From Secundilactobacillus folii (GTDB lineage Bacteria; Bacillota; Bacilli; Lactobacillales; Lactobacillaceae), in the NCBI RefSeq assembly GCF_009720675.1, contig NZ_WNJO01000006.1, positions 1 through 64,000 of the forward strand: DNA of 64,000 nucleotides, in the 5' to 3' direction. Position 1 is the stretch's first letter. Every line of letters starts with the position of its first letter. The translations under genes were made by a program, and so were the position numbers. The notes under the pieces are model-generated. The model worked only from the letters and a program-made list of their open reading frames with translations. It was not told the origin of the DNA and ran no database searches. Positions 42,815 through 52,418 of the stretch are shown piece after piece.

Positions 42815-44122
42815 ATGAAACCGCAACAAATTGAAGCAAAGAACACGATGACACTTAGGCAAGTCTGGCAAGATAAGACGGTTTTAAAGCAGGAGATCAT
42901 CGCTGGTTTAACGGGCTTTTTCGCCATTTCCTACATCATTATCGTCAACCCGGTGATCTTAAAGGACGCTGGGCTGCCGACCGACCTGAGTGTATTTGCC
43001 ACCATCATCAGCTCCGTGATTGGCTGTTTGATCATGGGCTTCTACGCCAACGCGCCGATCATTTTGACCCCCGGCATGGGTGTGAACGCCTTTTTCACCT
43101 ACACGATCTGCGCCACCATGGGGTTGTCGTGGCAGGTGGCCGTGGCGATTTCCATGGTGGCCAGCGTGATCTATATGATCGTGGCGTTCACTAGTCTGAG
43201 TACCCTGCTGGCTGAAGCCATTCCAGGGTCGCTAAAAAGCGGCATCACCGCTGGAATTGGTCTGTTTCTGGTTGAAATTGGACTGGAAAAAGCTGGCTTG
43301 ATCACGGCGGGTAAGAGTTCGCTGATCGTGCTTGGCAACCTCACGTCGCCAGCCACGCTGTTAGCGATTTTCGGGCTTTTGCTGAGTGTGATTTTGTACC
43401 TGAGACAGGTTCCCGGCAGCTTTCTGATCGGGATCGTGGTGACTAGTGTCCTGGGTATTCTGCTTGGCATTCGCGATGACCAAAGCGTCACCGTTCACCT
43501 TTCCCGGCTGGCTGATTATCACCAGATTCTACTGCACGGTGATTTTAGTCAAGCACTGACGATTCCGTTTATTCTCGCAGCCTTTTCGATGACCATGATT
43601 CTGGTCTTTGAATCGATGGGTCTGCTGCAGGGTGTCTTGCCCGATAACCGGAAGTTCAAGCGGGCGTTTCAGGCCAGTTCAGTGACGTCTTTGATCTCTG
43701 GCGGTTTAGGGACTAGTCCGACCGTTGCGGCAGCCGAAAGTGCTTCCGGCATTGAAACCGGTGGCCGAACTGGTGTGATGGCGATCACGGCCGGAATCTT
43801 ATTTGCCATCTCAATGTTCTTTGTTCCGTTGCTGACGTATGTTCCGCAGGCCGCAATTGCACCAGTGATCGTGATTACTGGCGCCATCATGATGGAGGCC
43901 ATTGGCAGTATTGACATGCATGATTTTGCTGCCTGGTTCCCGGCGTTTCTGATTATTGTCTTGATTCCGCTGACCAACAGTATTTCCACCGGCCTGGCAT
44001 TTGGTTTCGTCTTCTACCCGATCCTGCGATTGGCAAGTGGCGATGCCCGCAACGTTAGCCCGACAATGTACGTTCTAGGCGGCTTGTTTTTAATCGATTT
44101 GGTATTAAGTGCTTTACTTTAA
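42815..44122 (+). CDS. NCS2-family purine permease (AzgA/PbuG type)
   Basis: This is a 435-residue transporter with about 12-14 membrane segments. AzgA-type hallmarks: KQEIIAGLTGFFAISYIIIV, NPVILKDAGLP, then ANAPIILTPGMGVNAFFTYT (substrate-binding segment). The second-half motif is GGLGTSPTVAAAESASGIET, followed by GGRTGVMAITAGI. This subfamily imports hypoxanthine, guanine or adenine by proton symport. ATG 42815 lies behind AAAGGATAGGG. It lies 190 bp after the nucleoside transporter with a hairpin between, and 31 bp before the nucleoside hydrolase, so the last two are clearly co-transcribed. Confidence 0.9.
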   Translation: MKPQQIEAKNTMTLRQVWQDKTVLKQEIIAGLTGFFAISYIIIVNPVILKDAGLPTDLSVFATIISSVIGCLIMGFYANAPIILTPGMGVNAFFTYTICATMGLSWQVAVAISMVASVIYMIVAFTSLSTLLAEAIPGSLKSGITAGIGLFLVEIGLEKAGLITAGKSSLIVLGNLTSPATLLAIFGLLLSVILYLRQVPGSFLIGIVVTSVLGILLGIRDDQSVTVHLSRLADYHQILLHGDFSQALTIPFILAAFSMTMILVFESMGLLQGVLPDNRKFKRAFQASSVTSLISGGLGTSPTVAAAESASGIETGGRTGVMAITAGILFAISMFFVPLLTYVPQAAIAPVIVITGAIMMEAIGSIDMHDFAAWFPAFLIIVLIPLTNSISTGLAFGFVFYPILRLASGDARNVSPTMYVLGGLFLIDLVLSALL

Positions 44123-44152
44123 AATTCACTTTAGTATGAAGGGAAGATTATT

Positions 44153-45064
44153 ATGACAATCAAAATTATCATGGATACTGACCCAGGTATCGACGACGCA
44201 GCTGCAATCACCATGGCCATCAACGACAGTAACATTGACCTGAAGCTGATCACTACCGTTGCTGGTAACGTGACGGTCGACAAAACGACCAAGAACGCCT
44301 TGAAGCTGGTCCGCTTCTTTAACGCTGATGTACCAGTTGCTGCCGGCGCAAAGCAGCCCTTGATCAAGCCGTTTGAAGACGCCGCTCGGATCCATGGTGA
44401 ATCAGGAATGCCCGGATATGATTTCCCAGAGGACTTACCAAAGCCCTTGGAAAAAAGCGCGGTCGAAGCACTGCGCGATGAGATCATGGCTAACGACAAG
44501 ATCACGCTGGTGCCAACGGGTTCGTACACCAACATCGCACTGTTATTCTCAGAGTATCCGGAAGTTAAGGACCACATTGAACGGATCGTTGCAATGGGCG
44601 GTTCACTTGGCAAGGGTAACATGACCAGTGCCGCTGAATTCAACGTCTTCACCGACCCTCACGCTGCTCGGATCGTTTATAATTCTGGCATTCCGATCGT
44701 GATGGTGGGCTTAGATATTACCATGAAGGCGCTATTGACCCACGAAAGCATCGAAAAGCTGCCAACCTTAAACGAAACTGGAAAGATGTTGCACGACATT
44801 ATCATCCACGATGGTGATAACTCGGATCAGGGGATCGCCATGCACGACGTTAACACGATCTTCTACCTGCTCCATCCTGAAGCCATTACCACTGAAGACA
44901 TGTGGGTCGACGTGCAGACTGAAGGACCCGCAATGGGCGAAACAGTCGGCGATATTCGCGGTGCCTACCACGATGGTAAAATCAATACGTCAGTTTGTGT
45001 CGACATTGATGCCGCTGCATTCAACAAGTGGTTCATTGACGAAGTTTCCCACATTTCAAAATAA
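44153..45064 (+). CDS. Inosine-uridine-preferring nucleoside hydrolase family
   Basis: This is a 303-residue IUNH-fold enzyme splitting nucleosides into base and ribose. The calcium/ribose motif DTDPGIDDA is at residue about 8-16. The middle has VALRDEIMANDKITLVPTGS then YTNIALLF and VAMGGSLGKGNMTSAAEFNV (N-hydrolase signature with F-N-x-x-x-D-P). The C-terminal part has MHDVNTIFYLLHPEA with the fourth calcium ligand region. Genetic coupling to a base permease and a nucleoside importer fits salvage: bases for nucleotide synthesis, ribose for the phosphoketolase pathway. The start ATG follows GAAGGGAAG. Substrate range (purine or pyrimidine) is not determinable. Confidence 0.92.
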   Translation: MTIKIIMDTDPGIDDAAAITMAINDSNIDLKLITTVAGNVTVDKTTKNALKLVRFFNADVPVAAGAKQPLIKPFEDAARIHGESGMPGYDFPEDLPKPLEKSAVEALRDEIMANDKITLVPTGSYTNIALLFSEYPEVKDHIERIVAMGGSLGKGNMTSAAEFNVFTDPHAARIVYNSGIPIVMVGLDITMKALLTHESIEKLPTLNETGKMLHDIIIHDGDNSDQGIAMHDVNTIFYLLHPEAITTEDMWVDVQTEGPAMGETVGDIRGAYHDGKINTSVCVDIDAAAFNKWFIDEVSHISK

Positions 45065-45100
45065 AAACGCATTATAGCGCTGTTTATACCACTATACATT

Positions 45101-45144
45101 GATAGACCGCACCGGGCTGTAAGGGGCTCGGGACGGTCTATTTA
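45101..45144 (+). terminator. Probable terminator
   Basis: ATAGACCG (45102-45109) and CGGTCTAT (45134-45141) pair with partial inner pairing; TTAATTT follows. It probably ends the salvage operon. The T-run is short. Confidence 0.55.
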
Positions 45145-45302
45145 ATTTGATTAGAATTGCGCTCGGGTGGTTTCCAAATCAGGTGGTTGTCTAGTATAAT
45201 TAGGGGTGCTGAAAGTTTTGGTATGGGTGATCGATTGCTGAGCCCCAAACCGAAAAAATCGAAGCGTCGTGAACTTGCTTCCCAGGCGTAATTAATGTAA
45301 AG

Positions 45303-45333
45303 TATAGTAGAGTGTGAAACAAAGTGTTTCACA
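45303..45333 (+). promoter_or_regulatory. rsmG promoter -10 with palindrome of parS-like half-sites
   Basis: TATAGT (45303-45308) is a likely -10. Immediately after it, TGTGAAACA-AAG-TGTTTCACA (45313-45333) is a perfect 9-bp inverted repeat. Its half-sites GTGAAACA and TGTTTCAC are exactly those of the ParB site parS but in everted order. An operator or a 5'-UTR hairpin are the alternatives. Confidence 0.5.
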
Positions 45334-45354
45334 AAGCACAACTAGGAGAGTTTA

Positions 45355-46086
45355 ATGAACGATAGTCAATTTATAGCCGCACTTGCTGAACAGGGAATCA
45401 CGGTTTCTGACCGGCAAATGCAGCAGTTCGACAGGTACTTTCAAGTCCTTGTTGACACCAATCAACACCTTAATTTAACCACGATTACAGAACGCGGCGA
45501 CGTCTATTTGAAGCACTTCTATGATTCGGTGACGCCGGCGTTTTATGTGCCAAGTTTACGGACTGACAGCCTCACACTCTGCGACGTTGGGGCTGGGGCA
45601 GGGTTTCCGTCACTGCCACTGAAGATCCTGTTTCCGCAGCTGCAGATCACGATCGTTGACTCACTGAACAAGCGGATCAACTTCTTGAAGGACCTGATCG
45701 CTGATTTAGGATTGGAAGGTGTCCAAGTGTTTCACGCCCGGGCCGAAGAATTTGGCGGCAGACGGTCTGAACACCGGGAAGCCTATGACGTGGTGACGGC
45801 GCGAGCAGTAGCACGGATGAGCGTTTTAAGCGAGCTCTGTTTACCACTGGTTAAACTTCACGGCCAGTTTGTGGCCTTAAAGGCGCAGCAGACTGAAAAT
45901 GAACTGGCACAGTCGCAGGAAGCACTGAATACTTTGGGGGGCAAACTGCATTTGGACCAAGCCTTCACGCTTCCCGAATCTGGGGACGAACGGCACATCG
46001 TGGTGGTTGAGAAAGTTAAACCAACGCCGAAGCGCTATCCACGAAAGGCTGGGACGCCCAACAAGGAGCCACTTGGCGGTCAGTAG
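45355..46086 (+). CDS. rsmG: 16S rRNA (guanine527-N7) methyltransferase
   Basis: This 243-residue SAM-dependent methyltransferase modifies G527 of 16S rRNA. Motifs: YLKHFYDSVTPAFYV at the N-terminal side; LCDVGAGAGFPSLPLKILFP, the SAM-binding loop; VDSLNKRINFLKDLIADLGL; and YDVVTARAVARMSVLSELCL, the catalytic region. Length is normal. TAGGAGAG precedes ATG 45355. It heads the run rsmG-noc-parA-parB, a conserved origin-proximal order in lactobacilli. The basic tail (KPTPKRYPRKAGTPNKEPLG) is usual. Confidence 0.95.
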   Translation: MNDSQFIAALAEQGITVSDRQMQQFDRYFQVLVDTNQHLNLTTITERGDVYLKHFYDSVTPAFYVPSLRTDSLTLCDVGAGAGFPSLPLKILFPQLQITIVDSLNKRINFLKDLIADLGLEGVQVFHARAEEFGGRRSEHREAYDVVTARAVARMSVLSELCLPLVKLHGQFVALKAQQTENELAQSQEALNTLGGKLHLDQAFTLPESGDERHIVVVEKVKPTPKRYPRKAGTPNKEPLGGQ

Positions 46087-46101
46087 AAAGGGGACGAGAC
46101 G

Positions 46102-46926
46102 ATGGCGTTTTCGTTATTTGGTCGCGACAGATCAAACAAAGAAACTAGTGAAAGCATCAAGCAAAACATTGTCATGGTACCGATTGATGCCATCGAGCCC
46201 AACCGGTTCCAACCCCGGCAAGTCTTTAATGAACGCGGTATCGAAGAATTAGCACAGACCATTGATGAACACGGGCTGCTGCAACCCATCGTTTTACGGG
46301 AATATGAGCCTCACAAGTACGAGATCATTGCTGGTGAACGTCGCTTTCGGGCGGTTAAGCTCCTGAAATGGCATGAAGTTTCCGCCATTATTCAATCGAT
46401 GTCCGACGACGAAACAGCCTCACTAGCACTGATTGAAAATCTGCAGCGTGAAGGACTGACGCCAATTGAAGAGGCACAGGCTTATCGCTCTTTGATGAAG
46501 CTCAACCAGCTGACACAAAGCCAACTGGCTAAGAATGTCGGCAAGAGTCAATCGTTCATCGCCAACAAGTTACGGTTGTTAAAGCTCAGTGAACCCGTAC
46601 AGCAAGCAATCATGGACGATCAAATCAGTGAGCGGCACGGCCGCGCGTTGCTGGCAGTGACGCCCAAGCAACAGGAGAAGTTGCTGAAACGAATCATTGC
46701 CGACCACTTGACGGTGCGTGACGCGGAACGGCTGATTCAGCGGCAACGGGCGAAGGCCAAGCCGAAGCCAACGGTGAAGTCGGTTTCCGCCGACACCCGA
46801 GTTGCCGTGAACACCATTAAAGAATCACTGAAGATGGTCAACGATGCCGGCCTTGATGTTAAAACAACGGAAGAAGACAATGATGACAGCTACCGGATCA
46901 TCATTGACATTATGAAAAAATCATAA
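46102..46926 (+). CDS. noc: Nucleoid occlusion protein Noc
   Basis: This is a 274-residue ParB-family CTPase/DNA-binding protein that keeps the division machinery off the chromosome. The N-terminus MAFSLFGRDRS is the short amphipathic membrane-targeting helix of Noc. The ParB nuclease-like/CTP domain has PIDAIEPNRFQPRQVF and EIIAGERRFRAVKL. The helix-turn-helix has LTQSQLAKNVGKSQSFIANK. A dimerisation tail closes the protein. It is distinguished from the downstream ParB by the membrane helix and its position next to rsmG. The start ATG follows AAAGGGG, 15 bp after rsmG. Confidence 0.93.
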   Translation: MAFSLFGRDRSNKETSESIKQNIVMVPIDAIEPNRFQPRQVFNERGIEELAQTIDEHGLLQPIVLREYEPHKYEIIAGERRFRAVKLLKWHEVSAIIQSMSDDETASLALIENLQREGLTPIEEAQAYRSLMKLNQLTQSQLAKNVGKSQSFIANKLRLLKLSEPVQQAIMDDQISERHGRALLAVTPKQQEKLLKRIIADHLTVRDAERLIQRQRAKAKPKPTVKSVSADTRVAVNTIKESLKMVNDAGLDVKTTEEDNDDSYRIIIDIMKKS

Positions 46927-46943
46927 AGGAGTGACATAAACCA

Positions 46944-47717
46944 ATGGCAGATATTATTGCGCTTGCGAACCAAAAAGGTGGCGTTGGCAAGACGACGACC
47001 GCAGTTAATCTGGGGGCCGGTCTAGCCAATCTTGGCTACCACGTCTTGCTCGTTGACATTGATGCTCAAGGGAACGCAACCAGTGGGGTTGGTATTGCCA
47101 AGTCCGCCATTACAAAGGATATTTACGACGTGCTAGTCAATGAAGAACCGATTGCCGATGTGATCCTACATACCAGTCACAAAGACCTCGATATTGCACC
47201 GGCAACGATCCAACTTTCTGGTGCGGAGATCGAACTCACAGCGCAGATTGCCCGTGAGACTCGCCTGCTGGACGCCTTAAAAGCGGTCAAGGATCAGTAC
47301 GACTTTATCCTGGTTGACTGTCCGCCTTCGTTAGGCCTGTTGACCATCAATGCATTTACCGCCTGCAACTCGATCTTGATTCCGGTACAAAGTGAATACT
47401 ACGCGCTGGAAGGGCTTAGTCAGCTGTTAAATACCATTCAGCTGGTCCGCAAGCATTTTAACCCTGACCTGAAGATCGAAGGGGTCTTATTGACGATGTA
47501 TGATGCCCGGACCAATCTGGGTCACCAAGTCAATGAAGAAGTGAAAAAGTACTTTAAGGATAAGGTTTACGAGACCATTATTCCGCGTAACGTTCGGTTG
47601 TCTGAAGCGCCTAGTCACGGGTTACCGATCACGGATTATGATTCTAAATCAACTGGTGCGATCGTTTATTCGCAACTCGCAAAGGAAGTGGCAGCTGCCC
47701 ATGGCAAACAAAAATAA
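46944..47717 (+). CDS. parA: Chromosome-partitioning ATPase ParA/Soj
   Basis: This is a 257-residue deviant Walker ATPase. Motifs: ALANQKGGVGKTTTAVNLGA (P-loop with signature Lys), LLVDIDAQGNATSGVG (switch), DFILVDCPPSLGLLTINAFT (Walker B) and ARTNLGHQVNEEVKKYF. It works with ParB on parS sites in origin segregation and DnaA control. AAAGGAG precedes ATG 46944, 17 bp after noc. Its last 17 bases overlap parB, so translation is coupled. Confidence 0.95.
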   Translation: MADIIALANQKGGVGKTTTAVNLGAGLANLGYHVLLVDIDAQGNATSGVGIAKSAITKDIYDVLVNEEPIADVILHTSHKDLDIAPATIQLSGAEIELTAQIARETRLLDALKAVKDQYDFILVDCPPSLGLLTINAFTACNSILIPVQSEYYALEGLSQLLNTIQLVRKHFNPDLKIEGVLLTMYDARTNLGHQVNEEVKKYFKDKVYETIIPRNVRLSEAPSHGLPITDYDSKSTGAIVYSQLAKEVAAAHGKQK

Positions 47718-48582
47718 TAAGGGTCTCGGACGCGGCATTGAAGCCCTGTTTGCAGATAATAGCGTCGACCCAGAAGCAGAAACAGTTGTTGACATTAAAC
47801 TTGACCAGATTCGACCGAACCCTTACCAGCCACGGCAGAAGTTCGATCAGGCAGCGCTGAAGGATCTGGCGCGGTCAATTAAGAAGTCGGGCGTTTTTCA
47901 ACCAATTATCGTCCGCCAGCCGGATCCGGAAGTTTCCCGTTATGAGATTCTCGCCGGTGAACGGCGCTTCCGAGCGTCAAAAATGATCAAAAACGAGACG
48001 ATTCCAGCCATTATTCGGGAAGTCACTGAACCGCAAATGATGGAGATCGCCGTGATGGAAAACCTGCAGCGTGAAGATTTAACGCCACTGGAAGAAGCCG
48101 AAGCCTACGAGATGCTGATGAGCAACTTAAAGCTGACGCAGGCGGAAGTTTCCTCTCGGCTTGGGAAGAGCCGGCCTTACATTGCCAACTATTTACGGTT
48201 ACTGGGGTTGCCTAAGCAGGTCAAGGATCTGCTGCAAAAGAAACGGTTATCAATGGGGCAGGCACGAACCCTGTTATCATTGAAGGACCGCTCACAAATG
48301 GTGAGCCTTGCAAACCGAGCCGCGGATGGTAAAATGACTGTTCGGGCACTGGAAAACGTCGTTAACAAGATGAACGGCCAGGTCGAAGCCAAACCGAAGA
48401 AACGGACGAAACAGAAGTCACCATACCTACGCGCAGGCGAAAACGTGCTGCAAGAAAAGTTTGGCACTCAGGTTTCAATCAACGAATCTAAGGAAGAGGG
48501 TCACGGCAAGATTGAAATTGAATACTTGTCGGATGATGATTTGAGCCGGATTTTAGAGATTCTCAACGTGCATTTAGATTAG
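47701..48582 (+). CDS. parB: Chromosome-partitioning protein ParB/Spo0J
   Basis: This is a 293-residue ParB CTPase starting at ATG 47701 inside the end of parA. It opens MANKNNKGLGRGIEALFAD, the classic ParA-contacting start. The CTP-binding/ParB domain has IRPNPYQPRQKFDQAALKDL then ILAGERRFRASKMIK. The HTH has LTQAEVSSRLGKSRPYIANY. A basic linker and a C-terminal dimer helix (DDDLSRILEILNVHL) follow. Alternative upstream in-frame starts lie inside parA and lack the conserved start. It loads on parS and spreads; no perfect parS was found in this window. Confidence 0.95.
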   Translation: MANKNNKGLGRGIEALFADNSVDPEAETVVDIKLDQIRPNPYQPRQKFDQAALKDLARSIKKSGVFQPIIVRQPDPEVSRYEILAGERRFRASKMIKNETIPAIIREVTEPQMMEIAVMENLQREDLTPLEEAEAYEMLMSNLKLTQAEVSSRLGKSRPYIANYLRLLGLPKQVKDLLQKKRLSMGQARTLLSLKDRSQMVSLANRAADGKMTVRALENVVNKMNGQVEAKPKKRTKQKSPYLRAGENVLQEKFGTQVSINESKEEGHGKIEIEYLSDDDLSRILEILNVHLD

Positions 48583-48592
48583 GAGTGATTCA

Positions 48593-48784
48593 ATGTACGA
48601 TTTAGGTGATTTAGTAGAAATGAAGAAGCCGCATCCATGTGGCGTGAACCGCTGGGAAATTATCCGGATGGGCGCTGATATTAAGATCAAGTGCACCGGG
48701 TGCGGTCACATCGTGATGCTCAGCCGTCGCGAGTTTGAAAAAAAGATGAAGAAAGTTTTGGAAAAGAAACAGCAAACTGACTAA
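48593..48784 (+). CDS. DUF951 family protein
   Basis: This is a 63-residue protein. The pattern DLGDLVEMKKPHPCGVNRWE, then IKCTGCGHIVMLSRREFEKK, is the DUF951 hallmark: two C-x-x-C-like sites (C-G and C-T-G-C-G-H) able to hold a metal. Function is unknown. It is almost always found between parB and ychF in Firmicutes, as here (10 bp after parB, 22 bp before ychF). AGGAGTG precedes ATG. Confidence 0.9.
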   Translation: MYDLGDLVEMKKPHPCGVNRWEIIRMGADIKIKCTGCGHIVMLSRREFEKKMKKVLEKKQQTD

Positions 48785-48806
48785 AAAGGAAGAGTGAGAC
48801 TTTACT

Positions 48807-49907
48807 ATGGCATTAACAGCAGGAATCGTCGGCTTACCAAACGTCGGTAAGTCAACCCTATTTAACGCGATCACGAACGCCGGCGCCGAAATGGCGAACT
48901 ATCCGTTTGCGACCATTGATCCAAACGTCGGCATGGTGGAAGTGCCCGATGCTCGGTTGGACCGGATCCAGGAATTAATCCCAGCCAAAAAAGTGGTGCC
49001 AACGACCTTTGAATTTACCGACATCGCCGGCATCGTTAAGGGTGCCAGCAAGGGTGAAGGTTTAGGCAACAAGTTCTTGGAAAATATCCGTCAGGTGGAT
49101 GCCATCGTGCACGTTGTCCGGGCGTTTGATGACGATAATATCACCCACGTTTCTGGCAAGATCGATCCACTGGATGATATTGAAACGATCAACTTGGAAC
49201 TGGGCCTGTCTGACCTGGAAGCCGTTGATAAGCGCTTGGCAAAAGTCCAGCGGGCAGCCAAGGGTAGTGATAAAGCGGCCAAGGCTGAACTGGCGGTGCT
49301 TGAAAAAATCAAGCCCGTGCTGGAAGCCGGCAAGAGTGTGCGGACAATTGACTTCACGGATGACGAAAAGCCAATCGTGAAGGGCTTATTCCTGCTGACC
49401 AGCAAGCCGGTACTGTACGTGGCAAACATTGCTGAAGATGACATGGCAGATCCCGAAAACTCGAAATACTTTAAGCCAATTCAAGACTATGCGGCGAAGG
49501 AAGGCGCAGAAGCAATTGCGGTTGCTGCGGAAGCCGAGGAAGAAATTGCCCAGTTGGATGACGATGAAAAAGCGGACTTCTTGGAAGCTGAAGGCGTTAA
49601 GGAGCCTGGTTTGAACCGGTTGATTCGGGCGTCATATCATCTGCTTGGTCTGCAGACCTTCTTCACGGCGGGCGGTAAGGAAACGCGTGCCTGGACGTTT
49701 AAGAAGGGGACCAAGGCACCGCAAGCGGCCGGAATTATCCATTCGGATTTTGAGCGCGGGTTCATTCGTGCGGAAGTGATGGCGTTTGAGGACTTGGATA
49801 AGTATCAGACTCAAAGTGCGGTAAAGGAAGCTGGAAAGCTGCGGCTGGAAGGTAAGGATTACGTGATGAATGATGGGGATATTGTGGAGTTTAGGTTTAA
49901 TGTCTGA
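48807..49907 (+). CDS. ychF: Ribosome-binding ATPase YchF
   Basis: This is a 366-residue Obg-family protein that hydrolyses ATP and is linked to translation and stress. G1 is GIVGLPNVGKSTLFN; G2/G3 is FEFTDIAGIVKGASKGEGLG; the NxxE-type G4 is KPVLYVANIAEDD, which explains ATP preference. A coiled-coil insert follows (LAKVQRAAKGSDKAAKAELA), and a C-terminal TGS domain (FFTAGGKETRAWTFKKGTKA to NDGDIVEFRFNV). Length is typical. AAGGAAGAG precedes ATG 48807. A copy of the palindromic repeat family begins four bases after its stop. Confidence 0.95.
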   Translation: MALTAGIVGLPNVGKSTLFNAITNAGAEMANYPFATIDPNVGMVEVPDARLDRIQELIPAKKVVPTTFEFTDIAGIVKGASKGEGLGNKFLENIRQVDAIVHVVRAFDDDNITHVSGKIDPLDDIETINLELGLSDLEAVDKRLAKVQRAAKGSDKAAKAELAVLEKIKPVLEAGKSVRTIDFTDDEKPIVKGLFLLTSKPVLYVANIAEDDMADPENSKYFKPIQDYAAKEGAEAIAVAAEAEEEIAQLDDDEKADFLEAEGVKEPGLNRLIRASYHLLGLQTFFTAGGKETRAWTFKKGTKAPQAAGIIHSDFERGFIRAEVMAFEDLDKYQTQSAVKEAGKLRLEGKDYVMNDGDIVEFRFNV

Positions 49908-49910
49908 GTA

Positions 49911-50039
49911 GAGTGTGGAGCAAGGCGGTTAAGGAGCGGCGTGTAAGTCCACTCTGACAGAATTGACGGCGGGTTTGGCCGTGAATTCTGTCAGAGTGGA
50001 CTTACACAGAGCTCCTTGCCTTGCGGAACACGTTTCAGC
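49911..50039. repeat. Palindromic intergenic element, copy A
   Basis: This is a 129-bp member of the repeat family described in the findings. Its core is a 24-bp perfect inverted repeat: GTGTAAGTCCACTCTGACAG plus AATT at 49941-49964, and its complement at 49984-50007. An inner ACGGC/GCCGT stem continues it. The left end is GAGTGTGGAGCAAGGCGG and the right end GAACACGTTTCAGC. It starts four bases after the ychF stop. Confidence 0.88.
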
Positions 50040-50177
50040 TAGAGAGCATGAAAAGGGTTATAGGGCTTACTACCACAAAGCAAAGTGAGCTAAAAGGGTA
50101 ATCTTTTCCGACTCTTCACCTCGAGTCCTCACCAAAATCCCCCAGAAAACTGCATTTCAAAAAAAGGAGATCAAAAA

Positions 50178-50945
50178 TTGTCCGAAAATGAAAAACGCAA
50201 CGCCGGCGCTCAGCAGCGTCAACGCAACAATGAGATTCATCAGGACCGCAACAGTGTGATTAAAAAAGAACACGCGGCCTTTGATAATATTGGGCTCACT
50301 AAGCGCAACGCCGACTATATGTTCCGGTTCAACCAAGCATTGCAAGCAACCAAACTGACGCCCGAAAAAAAGGCAGAGATCGTGCAGTCTACCGTGACCG
50401 AAATTAAGGCAGCTCAAAAAACGGGCAAGACCGCTCGTAACCTGTATGGTAACGACGTTGACGCCCACGTGAAGGAGATCGTTGAAGGCCCTAAGCGACC
50501 CGCCGACGCCGATGACCCGTACTGGCCAAGTGCGCTGTATAACGGGTTAACCTTCTTCACGATCTTTAGTTTGATGTTTGGGATCATGTACCTGATCTCA
50601 CCACAGACACAGAAAGGCTCACAGCCGGTTGGCTTAACTGCCATCCTGTTGTCTGCCGTAATTGCCGGTTTGGCACTACCAGCCATTCCACGAATGTTCG
50701 ACTCGAAGCGCGAGCACAAGTATTCGCTTTGGGTTCGAATTCCATTGGTATTGCTGTTCATGGTAGTCTGGCTCCTGCTGTTCTACCTGATGGCCTACCT
50801 GCCGTTCTACTTGAACCCAGTATTGACCGCATGGCCACAAATCATTCTAGGCCTGCTTTCCGGGCTTGGTTCGTGGTACGTCAAGCGTCAATTTGACCTG
50901 CGCCAAGGGTTCTTTACCACTGGCAACAACCGGTCACGAAAATAA
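50178..50945 (+). CDS. DUF1129 membrane protein
   Basis: This is a 255-residue protein starting at TTG 50178 behind AAAAGGAG. Residues 1-110 are soluble and charged (AQQRQRNNEIHQDRNSVIKK, TPEKKAEIVQSTVTEIKAAQ). Four membrane helices follow (about 118-138, 150-170, 187-210, 215-232), with GTARNLYG-like and DDPYWPSALYNGLTFF phrases typical of DUF1129. Function is unknown, but the family is conserved beside parB-ychF-guaB in lactobacilli. It is monocistronic with a strong terminator after it. Confidence 0.85.
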   Translation: MSENEKRNAGAQQRQRNNEIHQDRNSVIKKEHAAFDNIGLTKRNADYMFRFNQALQATKLTPEKKAEIVQSTVTEIKAAQKTGKTARNLYGNDVDAHVKEIVEGPKRPADADDPYWPSALYNGLTFFTIFSLMFGIMYLISPQTQKGSQPVGLTAILLSAVIAGLALPAIPRMFDSKREHKYSLWVRIPLVLLFMVVWLLLFYLMAYLPFYLNPVLTAWPQIILGLLSGLGSWYVKRQFDLRQGFFTTGNNRSRK

Positions 50946-50958
50946 ATTAATACCAATT

Positions 50959-51002
50959 GGACTCGTCACAGCATTTGTTTAGATGCCGTGACGAGTCCTT
51001 TT
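50959..51002 (+). terminator. Intrinsic terminator
   Basis: GGACTCGTCAC and GTGACGAGTCC form an 11-bp stem with an inner GCAT/ATGC extension; TTTT follows. It ends the DUF1129 gene. Confidence 0.85.
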
Positions 51003-51015
51003 CATTCCGAACAAT
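51003..51015 (+). promoter_or_regulatory. Possible PurBox upstream of guaB
   Basis: CATTCCGAACAAT matches the Gram-positive PurBox AWWWCCGAACWWT at 12 of 13 positions. A weaker copy (GAAATCGAACAAA) is at about 51096-51108. This suggests PurR control of guaB, 190 bp downstream. The spacing between the boxes is not the usual one, so the call is weak. Confidence 0.3.
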
Positions 51016-51186
51016 TTTAATTAAAAAGTACAGATCGTTCTGCATGTATTTTAAAATACAGTCTAAAAATCCCCTGATAAGTCAAATATCCTTTAGAAAT
51101 CGAACAAAATCATTATAGTTTGATGAGAATGCTTGCCTTTCATGAAAATGGCTGGTATATTACCAAGCAATAACAAAAAAATATGA

Positions 51187-52347
<1,161 letters not shown>

Positions 52348-52366
52348 TGAATTGAATTTTGATGGG

Positions 52367-52393
52367 AAGGCGTGCTTGGGTGCGCCTTTTTTT
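52367..52393 (+). terminator. Intrinsic terminator
   Basis: AAGGCG and CGCCTT pair around TGCTTGGGTG with a seven-T run. It ends guaB. Confidence 0.8.
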
Positions 52394-52418
52394 GGTGGGG
52401 TGGGTTTGGGGTTAAGCG

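Noticed and set aside
42643-42834. 63-codon open frame between the nucleoside transporter and the NCS2 permease
   Set aside because: It spans a hairpin and the ribosome site of the next gene; composition is unlike neighbours.
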